From Bin5 sp965200615 (GTDB lineage Bacteria; Chloroflexota; Anaerolineae; Caldilineales; Caldilineaceae): DNA of 64,000 nt. The DNA lies in NCBI GenBank assembly GCA_965200615.1, contig OZ241377.1:1302001-1366000 (forward strand). Direction: 5' to 3'. A model generated the notes under the pieces. It was not told where the DNA came from. It saw only the letters and a list, made by a program, of their open reading frames with translations, and made no database searches. The position numbers and the translations under genes are program-made. This document shows positions 58,597-64,000 of this stretch, piece after piece. Every line of letters begins with the position of its first letter. The first letter of the stretch is position 1.

Positions 58597-59940
58597 ATGG
58601 CAAAACTGAATCGCGCGGTCCCCGCGCCCGACGCCGTCGCGCCGGCCTTGCCCGTCACTGCGCTGGGCCTCACCGGCTACCTCTTCATCGGCACCGCCGC
58701 CGTCCTGATCCCGTCGGTCATGCCCTTTATCACCGACGAATACATGGCCACAGGCCTCACCCTGACCGCCATCGGTCTCATCTTCCCGGCCCGCGCGGTC
58801 GGCGGCATTCTCGGCAACCTCCTGGCCGGCGTCAGCTCCGACCGCCTCGGTTACAGCAAACTGGTCTGGATCGCCGCAGTCGCGCTCGCCGCCTCCATGG
58901 TACTGACAGCCGCCGCCCGCGTCTGGCTGCTCTTCCTCGCCGGTTTCGCACTCATCAGCATCGTGCAGGCCTCCCTCACAACCGGCATCAACGCCATGGT
59001 CGCCGACGCCAACCGCGACAGCCGCGCCCGCGCCCTCAACGTCCTGCACGGCGTCTATGCCGTCGGCGCGACCATCTCCCCCCTCGTCTTCGGCGTCGTC
59101 CTCGAGCAGGGCATGCCCTGGCGCTGGGCAATGGCCGCCACCGGTCTCATCTGGCTCGTCTACGGCGCCGGCGCGCTGCTGCTGGTTCGCCGCCCCTCAC
59201 CTTCCACTGCCTCATCCGCCGGGCCAGGGCTCCCGTCCGCGGATGACGAACCTGCGCGAGCACCGGATCCAGAACAAAAAGAGACCCCGCACAGCGGGGC
59301 CAGGACCTCAATTCTCTTTTCAGCTTGGGCTGAGCTTCAGGATGTCCTCTCTTCAAATCTGGGCATGCTGCGCAACACCGGCTTTCTTTCTCTCTTCCTG
59401 ATCGCCTTTATCTATAACGGCGTCGCTTTCAGTCTGCTCGGCTGGGTCGCCCTCTTCATGCAGGAGTCCATCGGCCTCTCCACCTTTTACTCGATTTCCA
59501 CGATCTCGATCTTTTACATAGCTCTGACCGCCGGCCGCTTCCTCTGCGCCGCTTACGCTGAGCGCCTCGGCTATGCGGCCACCCTGCTCATTCTGGCCGT
59601 TGGCCTCGCCCTCACCTACCCGCTCGTCATCTTCAGCACAACCGCCGCTCCGCTTGTGATCGGCATCTTCCTCACCGGCCTCACCCTTTCCGGCCTCTTC
59701 CCCACCGCGCTGGCCTACGGCACCCGTCTCTACCCGCAGCACAGCGGCGCCGTCACCGGTATCCTCAACGTCGCCATGATCGCCGGCGCCATGCTCCCGC
59801 CCCTCTGGACCGGCCTCTTCTCCGACCTCTGGAGCTTCCAGACCGCCCTCGGCATCAACTATGCCATGGCCCTACTCCTCCTCGCCGTCTGCCTCTACCT
59901 CGCCCGTATTGAACTTCGCGGCGTGAGAAGCGCGGAATGA
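58597..59940 (+). CDS. Major facilitator superfamily transporter
   Basis: 447 residues from ATG 58597, 5 nt after the permease stop, with GGAG in the preceding coding end. Twelve transmembrane segments in two halves. The TM2-3 loop has the MFS motif A variant GNLLAGVSSDRLGYSKL. The central loop (about 198-235) is hydrophilic (SADDEPARAPDPEQKETPHS). The second half has GRFLCAAYAERLGYAATLLI, a degenerate repeat of the same motif. Substrate unknown. Close spacing suggests co-transcription with the metal transporter, so a metal chelate or efflux role is possible. Confidence 0.85.
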   Translation: MAKLNRAVPAPDAVAPALPVTALGLTGYLFIGTAAVLIPSVMPFITDEYMATGLTLTAIGLIFPARAVGGILGNLLAGVSSDRLGYSKLVWIAAVALAASMVLTAAARVWLLFLAGFALISIVQASLTTGINAMVADANRDSRARALNVLHGVYAVGATISPLVFGVVLEQGMPWRWAMAATGLIWLVYGAGALLLVRRPSPSTASSAGPGLPSADDEPARAPDPEQKETPHSGARTSILFSAWAELQDVLSSNLGMLRNTGFLSLFLIAFIYNGVAFSLLGWVALFMQESIGLSTFYSISTISIFYIALTAGRFLCAAYAERLGYAATLLILAVGLALTYPLVIFSTTAAPLVIGIFLTGLTLSGLFPTALAYGTRLYPQHSGAVTGILNVAMIAGAMLPPLWTGLFSDLWSFQTALGINYAMALLLLAVCLYLARIELRGVRSAE

Positions 59941-59988
59941 GAAACGGGTCCGGCCGGCGCAGACCACTAATAACCAAAAATCAACTGT

Positions 59989-61059
59989 TCAAAACTGCCC
60001 TTCAAACTCCCCAATCTCCTCCGCCCCATCCAGCACGCCGATCTCCAGATGAAACTCCCGCACCTCGCCCGGCTGGATATGCGTGAGATAACCCTCCCTG
60101 CGATTCCAGGCCCGGCCCAGCATACTCACGTTGCCCGGCTCCACACCCGTCACGTAGGTGCCGCGATGGAAATGCTGCCACTGGTTCACCAGCGGGATCT
60201 CCGCAATCGGGAACTTCCAATACAGCCCCAGCCCCAACCCATCATTGACCAGCCCGACATGCACCATCCCATCTGCATCCGCCACCGGCCTGTGCACGAA
60301 CACATCGTCGTGGGCCTCCTCCTGCGGCGGCTTGGCCACCTGGTACACCTCCGGCCCGACCTCCTTGTCCTCCAACCATTCCGTCGTCTTCTCGCTATTG
60401 ATCAGCAGCCGCGTCCCGCTGTCCAGCACCGGGAAACCGGGATTGCAGTGATAGACAAACATCAGCGGCGACGGGTCCACGCTCAGATTCTCGATGCGGT
60501 CGCAGATGCGGATCGATTTCTCGCCCAGCACCGTCGAAATCTCCCGCGTGAGCTCCAGGTTCGTGCCGAAGAACACCGCCTCCCGCATCTTGCCGTGGAC
60601 GCGCACCACGTACTGCTCGCCCTCCCAGCCCGCATTCGCGACCACGTTCTTCGCCGGCAGAAACGCCAGCCGTCCGTGCAGTCCCAACTCCTCGTTCTCC
60701 TCCTCCGGGTCCACCTCCGGATGCCCCGTAAAGGTCATCCCGCAACTCACAGTGAGCCCGCCGAAGAAGCCCCGCAGCCAGCCGTTCCCCTCCGGCTCAT
60801 AGAACGCCGGCCCGACGTCGCCCGTACTGCTGCGAAAGCAGAGCGACATCCCCTTATAGTGCGCCGACGCAATGTCCAGCGACCGCCCCGGCAACACCGA
60901 AAAGCACAGCCCCGACGCATTGAAGACTTCGATCAGGTCCGAGCCCCGCTCGATTCCCTCCACCAGCTCAGCCTTCCGCGCTCCTGCCAGCTGGGACATA
61001 TCCCCGACCTTGTCCAGCAGTTCCCGGCGGCTATAGTCGCGTCCGAAAAGGGTTGTCAT
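59989..61059 (-). CDS. DUF4432 / aldose-1-epimerase-like protein
   Basis: 356 residues from ATG 61059 (AAGGATG upstream; the frame extends 15 codons further without support). A beta-sandwich galactose-mutarotase-like fold is indicated by CFSVLPGRSLDIASAHYKGM, GGLTVSCGMTFTGHPE, ELTREISTVLGEKSIRICD, VYHCNPGFPVLDSGTRLLI and GVEPGNVSMLGRAWNRREG. The conserved HCN/H and late Glu-rich end (VREFHLEIGVL) match DUF4432 proteins, which act on sugars or sugar acids. Stands alone on the minus strand. Confidence 0.8.
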   Translation of the reverse strand: MTTLFGRDYSRRELLDKVGDMSQLAGARKAELVEGIERGSDLIEVFNASGLCFSVLPGRSLDIASAHYKGMSLCFRSSTGDVGPAFYEPEGNGWLRGFFGGLTVSCGMTFTGHPEVDPEEENEELGLHGRLAFLPAKNVVANAGWEGEQYVVRVHGKMREAVFFGTNLELTREISTVLGEKSIRICDRIENLSVDPSPLMFVYHCNPGFPVLDSGTRLLINSEKTTEWLEDKEVGPEVYQVAKPPQEEAHDDVFVHRPVADADGMVHVGLVNDGLGLGLYWKFPIAEIPLVNQWQHFHRGTYVTGVEPGNVSMLGRAWNRREGYLTHIQPGEVREFHLEIGVLDGAEEIGEFEGQF

Positions 61060-61475
61060 GATTTCATCCTTTCTATGGGTGGATTTTGGCGTCAACGATA
61101 GCACAGCGGCTAAGCACAGGCAAAGAGGTCGCAGATCCGCTTATTTTTGGTCCCGACCGAGCAGAGTGGTAGATTGACGGGGGTAAGCTGTTCAGGAACT
61201 CTGCTTCCTCAACAAGAAAGAGCCTTTGCTTCTTTTCCGATGCGACTGTCTTTCCGGGAAACAAATACCAGCGACCGCTTTCATGGTGACGAGTTGCCAG
61301 ATGTGCCTGAGGAGATGCGCAAGTTGCCTCAGGGTGCCGAGGCCAAAGAGGCGAGGTTAACTGATTAGGACCTGCGGGGTTTGTTTCTGCTCTCGAACTC
61401 TTGATTCACTAGAGTCTGGAAGTTACGGAAGAAAAAGAGATCATTGACGCGCTGAAATCGCACGGTCTCAACGAA
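61060..61475. other. Intergenic, nothing recognised
   Basis: No convincing gene, repeat or structure, apart from upstream in-frame codons of the next gene (from 61416). Confidence 0.4.
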
Positions 61476-61871
61476 GTGGCCTCCAGGCTTGTCCAACTGA
61501 AAGAGATGATCGCCGAAGATCCGGACGAGCCGGACTTGGTGATTGAGTCACTGCGATCGTTCGCCGAATTCATCATGGAGGAGACCCACCTTCCAGTTCC
61601 AGAGATCGGCACCGGACCTGAAAGGTTCCTGGAAGCCGAGTGGCGCATTCCCTCCGGTGGGGGAAGGAAAGCCGCTTCAGACGAGAGCTATTGGGGCCGC
61701 GGCGACGGAGTACTCGCCATGAAGTTTCTGCCCACCGGCCTCGTCCGCTTCGCCGCAACCTCAGGGCCAGCCGGGCAGGGCAAAGAACGACTGCGAACCA
61801 ACGGGATTCTACCCAGGAACAGCATTTTGTCCGCTGTTCAGCCCTTTATTTCCCGTTTGGCCGTTCAATAA
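61476..61871 (+). CDS. Hypothetical protein, possibly 5'-damaged
   Basis: 131 residues from GTG 61476. The same frame is gene-like 20 codons further upstream (EVTEEKEIIDALKSHGLNEV, from 61416), just after a TAG, but offers only CTG as start. The sequence has an amphipathic N-terminal helix, LPVPEIGTGPERFLEAEWRI, then GRGDGVLAMKFLPTGLVRFA, a beta-hairpin-like core. No family recognised. Either it uses a rare start, or its 5' end was lost. Confidence 0.5.
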   Translation: MASRLVQLKEMIAEDPDEPDLVIESLRSFAEFIMEETHLPVPEIGTGPERFLEAEWRIPSGGGRKAASDESYWGRGDGVLAMKFLPTGLVRFAATSGPAGQGKERLRTNGILPRNSILSAVQPFISRLAVQ

Positions 61872-62018
61872 ACGCGCCCGCACTGCCTGACCACTTGCGT
61901 TTCTGCCTCTTGAATGCATCATCTACGATGTCTGAGTACTTTGTGGAAGGCGGAGGCCGTCTACAGTGGAGGGCTGCCTAACCGTCATCGTACAAGCTAA
62001 ACGTTCAGGATATCCCAG

Positions 62019-62273
62019 TTGAAATCAATCCGGTTCTCCACGCACGCTCTGGAACAGGTCAGCCGTCGAGGTGGAATCGAGGACGAGGTAGTCGAGGCTA
62101 TTCGATCTTCCCCGTGGGAACAGGCTGAACGAGGAAGACTTGCCTGCAGCAGAAACTTCCCATATGATGGCGAGTGGAATGGCAAGATGTACGAAACGAA
62201 GCAGGTTCGGCCGATTTTCGTAGACGAACAAGATGAAATCGTAGTCGTAACCGTCTACATCTATTTCTTCTAA
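62019..62273 (+). CDS. DUF4258 family protein (putative toxin-like)
   Basis: 84 residues from TTG 62019. FSTHALEQVSRRGGIEDEVV then EAIRSSPW is the DUF4258 hallmark (xHAxxRxxxRGIxxxxV). It ends KQVRPIFVDEQDEIVVVTVY. The BrnT/RelE-like fold suggested for this family makes a ribonuclease toxin plausible. It lies 4 nt before a DUF2283 gene, the common pairing. Confidence 0.7.
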   Translation: MKSIRFSTHALEQVSRRGGIEDEVVEAIRSSPWEQAERGRLACSRNFPYDGEWNGKMYETKQVRPIFVDEQDEIVVVTVYIYFF

Positions 62274-62277
62274 GAGA

Positions 62278-62520
62278 ATGACAATGAAAATAACCTACGA
62301 TCGTGAAGTAGATGCTCTTTACATCCGCTTCACAGACACCACCGTAACCACGAAACACCTTGAAGACGGCATCGCCCTCGACTACGACGCCGCCAACCAT
62401 CTCGCCGGCATCGAAATCCTCGACGCCGCCCAGCGCGTGTACAACTCGGAAACACTCAAGCAAGTTGTCTTCGAAAAAATGCCCTCCCGCGAGATCAAGA
62501 ACCAGGTCGCAGCCAGGTAG
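62278..62520 (+). CDS. DUF2283 family protein (putative antitoxin partner)
   Basis: 80 residues; ITYDREVDALYIRFTDTTV, EDGIALDYDAANHLAGIEIL and DAAQRV are the DUF2283 consensus. These small beta-rich proteins are often paired with DUF4258 genes in a toxin-antitoxin-like arrangement, but activity of the pair is not established. Confidence 0.75.
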   Translation: MTMKITYDREVDALYIRFTDTTVTTKHLEDGIALDYDAANHLAGIEILDAAQRVYNSETLKQVVFEKMPSREIKNQVAAR

Positions 62521-62532
62521 GGAGCATAACTC

Positions 62533-62745
62533 GTGGCTACGGAGCAATTCCCCAAACCCGTGAAACTATACATCGACAAAGAAGCCGACGCCCTCTACCT
62601 CCGCCTCGACGACGGCACTATCGTCGAATCCGAAGAGGTCGCGCCCGGTGTCGTCCTCGACTACAACGAAGCCACTACAGACGTCCGCCCAACGCTCGTA
62701 AGCACCCGTAATCTCTCGTCCCAAGCTCATACGAACGGTCCATGA
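62533..62745 (+). pseudogene. Second DUF2283 copy, C-terminally truncated
   Basis: From GTG 62533: LYIDKEADALYLRLDDGTIV, EVAPGVVLDYNEA, paralogous to the preceding gene. After that point the sequence departs from the family (TTDVRPTLVSTRNL) where GIEIL is expected, so the 3' half has been lost or replaced. Confidence 0.55.
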
Positions 62746-62816
62746 CCTCCCAGCCCCCCCCCCTTTCTGCAAATTCTGCCCCAGACAACCTGGCCCGGAT
62801 CAAGCTTTTTTCGATA

Positions 62817-62845
62817 TTGACACGTCCCCCAACCTTGTGTATACT
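62817..62845 (+). promoter_or_regulatory. Near-consensus promoter of the cysH operon
   Basis: TTGACA (62817-62822), 17-nt spacer, TATACT (62840-62845). Transcription should start near 62852, leaving a leader of about 480 nt before cysH. A small hairpin, CCTCAC-ATCA-GTGGGG (62854-62869), opens it. Confidence 0.75.
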
Positions 62846-62943
62846 ATTCCGTAACCTCACATCAGTGGGGCGAAGCGGTCAGGCAGAACCCGCTCAAAGG
62901 CCTTGTCGACGCTTCATATCAGGCTGAGAAGGAGTACAAGGAA

Positions 62944-63087
62944 ATGCGTATCCAAACGTATGACCAACCGAGTCGGGCGGCCTCGCCCGGCAGACAATCC
63001 CATCTGTCCCACTCCGGCAAGATTGTCATCTCCTCCTCTCGCTGCTTGTGTACCACCTCCTCCTGTTGTTGCTCCTGTTGTTGTTAA
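62944..63087 (+). CDS. Cysteine-rich leader peptide of cysH (putative cysteine-responsive attenuator)
   Basis: A 47-codon ORF with a strong Shine-Dalgarno AAGGAG (62929-62934) 9 nt before ATG. Residues 1-33 are polar; the C-terminus is CLCTTSSCCCSCCC, eight Cys codons in the last 14, then TAA. Six of the eight are TGT although nearby genes prefer TGC. It lies in the leader of cysH, a cysteine-biosynthesis gene, so ribosome stalling at Cys codons when Cys-tRNA is scarce could control cysH, as known for poly-cysteine upstream ORFs in mycobacteria. TCCTCT (63034-63039) is complementary to AGAGGA of the cysH ribosome site (63319-63324), and ACCTCCTCC (63055-63063) is also anti-Shine-Dalgarno-like, just before the Cys cluster. 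A RiPP precursor is the alternative, but no modification genes are seen. Confidence 0.75.
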   Translation: MRIQTYDQPSRAASPGRQSHLSHSGKIVISSSRCLCTTSSCCCSCCC

Positions 63088-63115
63088 TTATCTGACAGGC
63101 TCATCCAACAGAAAC

Positions 63116-63160
63116 GTGCGTCAACCCTGCGTGGACAGGGCGACCAAATTCTGGACGCAC
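63116..63160 (+). promoter_or_regulatory. Nested stem-loop in the cysH leader
   Basis: Outer stem GTGCGTC (63116-63122) with GACGCAC (63154-63160), inner stem CCCTG (63125-63129) with CAGGG (63136-63140). It begins 29 nt after the leader-peptide stop. No U-tract follows, so it is more likely part of a translational or Rho-dependent switch than an intrinsic terminator. Confidence 0.5.
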
Positions 63161-63331
63161 CTCACCGCGATGAGCGCCCGCTAAATCTCTTCACAATTGA
63201 AACAGTCCCATATCCGTAGCCCCATTGCCGTGGCGTGCCAACTCTATGCGCACACCTTTTGCCATTGCGCAGGCACCGCAAACAGAACATCATCGCGGCT
63301 GTGGATAGGATTAAATATAGAGGAACAAACT

Positions 63332-64000
63332 GTGATTGCTTTTGTGCAGGAAACACTTTCGTTTGATACCTGGCAACCGGACGCTATCAACCACTTCAAC
63401 CGCCGCTTGGAAGAGAATTCCGCAGAAGAGATCCTGGAGTGGGCGATAGATCAGTTCGGTGAAGGCTTCTCGATCGGTTCAGCCTTTGGCGCCAGCGGCA
63501 TGGCGCTGATCGACATCGCCATGCGCATCAATCCCGATGTAGACATCTTCTACATCGACACCGACTACTTCTTCCCCGAAACCCTTGCCCTGATCGAACG
63601 CGCCCAGCGGCACTACAACCGTCCCTTCCGCCGCGTGATCTCCGATATGAGCGTCGCCGAACAGGAGCGGACCCACGGCCCGGACCTCTACCGCAGCAAC
63701 CCGGACAAATGCTGCAACATCCGCAAGGTCGTGCCGATGGGAAAGGCCCTGTTGGGCAGCACCGCCTGGGTGTCGGCCCTGCGCCGCGACCAGTCGCCCA
63801 CCCGCGCCGGCACCCCTGTCCTGCGCTGGAACGACAAGTACGGTGTCGTAAAGGTCTCTCCTCTGGTCAAATGGACTGAAGCCGACGTCTGGGCCTATAT
63901 CCATACCCACGACGTCCCCTGCAACGAGCTGCACGAGCAGAACTACCCCAGCATCGGCTGCTGGCCCTGCACCCAGGCCGTCCAACCCGGCGGCGACCTG
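63332..64000 (+). CDS. cysH: Phosphoadenylyl/adenylyl-sulfate reductase (3' end outside window)
   Basis: 223 codons visible from GTG 63332, preceded by AGAGGAAC. The PP-loop-like FSIGSAFGASGMALI (about 47-60), IDTDYFFPETL, and AWVSALRRDQSPTRAG are CysH features. The CC pair (127-128, DKCCNIRKV) plus C210-x-x-C213 (IGCWPCTQ) are the four ligands of the [4Fe-4S] cluster found in the APS-reducing and assimilatory bacterial enzymes. It reduces APS (or PAPS) to sulfite with thioredoxin for cysteine synthesis. The C-terminal catalytic Cys (ECGLH) would lie beyond the edge. A Cys-rich leader ORF precedes it. Confidence 0.93.
   Translation, partial: MIAFVQETLSFDTWQPDAINHFNRRLEENSAEEILEWAIDQFGEGFSIGSAFGASGMALIDIAMRINPDVDIFYIDTDYFFPETLALIERAQRHYNRPFRRVISDMSVAEQERTHGPDLYRSNPDKCCNIRKVVPMGKALLGSTAWVSALRRDQSPTRAGTPVLRWNDKYGVVKVSPLVKWTEADVWAYIHTHDVPCNELHEQNYPSIGCWPCTQAVQPGGDL

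Noticed and set aside
57122..58603. Long minus-strand frames opposite the metal permeases (493 aa here, 400 aa at 55671-56873)
   Set aside because: They mirror high-GC coding sequence, are acidic and repetitive, and have no family features; the plus-strand products are clear ABC permeases.
62944..63087. Cys-rich 47-residue ORF as a thiopeptide or other RiPP precursor
   Set aside because: The Ser/Thr/Cys-rich C-terminus fits superficially, but no cyclodehydratase, lanthipeptide or radical-SAM genes are near, and its place in the cysH leader is better explained by cysteine attenuation.

Overview
The window is bacterial, GC-rich and densely coding, with many oligopeptide-type ABC transporters, lipoproteins and a 16S-tRNA-Ile-23S-5S operon. 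Gene content and style (large dipeptide-transporter repertoire, C-terminally anchored surface proteins, DUF4258/DUF2283 and HicA/HicB small genes, ISKra4-type insertion sequence) suggest a Chloroflexota genome, perhaps Caldilineae-like. That placement is inference; no database was consulted.

Layout. 1-5.2 kb: the 3'-truncated gene of a secreted nuclease (minus), then a P-loop protein, an enolase-superfamily enzyme and a DapA-family aldolase (plus). 5.3-7.6 kb: a TPR lipoprotein (minus). 7.8-18.0 kb: a complete peptide-type importer (two ATPases, two permeases, a membrane-anchored binding protein) together with a membrane-anchored BNR/sialidase-like beta-propeller. 18.0-23.3 kb: the rRNA operon (minus). 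24.4-30.6 kb: a decayed transporter locus (minus), with an amber codon, three frameshifts and a deletion junction that joins an exporter to a binding protein; it lies between two diverged ~270-300 bp direct repeats. 31.9-34.1 kb: an orphan response regulator and a degenerate ISKra4-like IS whose terminal motif recurs as solo copies.

34.4-48.7 kb is a defence island of lower GC: HicA followed by a HicB-nuclease fusion; a four-gene minus operon (coiled-coil protein, two BREX-like ATP-binding proteins, SNF2 helicase with an internal UAG); a phosphorothioate-type SBD-HNH endonuclease; a HicB gene with a hicA stump; and a GmrSD-type DUF262/DUF1524 gene. The GmrSD gene sits between the two permease genes of another peptide transporter (43.4-49.7 kb). 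50-60 kb: an SH3 lipoprotein, an acyltransferase-3 membrane protein, a zinc/manganese ABC operon whose permeases carry extra C-terminal regulator-like domains, and an MFS transporter. 60-62.7 kb: a DUF4432 protein and small DUF4258/DUF2283 genes.

The window ends in cysH (APS/PAPS reductase). Its ~480-nt leader has a near-consensus promoter and a 47-codon ORF, below usual ORF cut-offs, whose last 14 codons include eight cysteines. This looks like a cysteine-sensing attenuator and is, with the HicB-nuclease fusion and the BREX-like four-gene operon, the most interesting content here.
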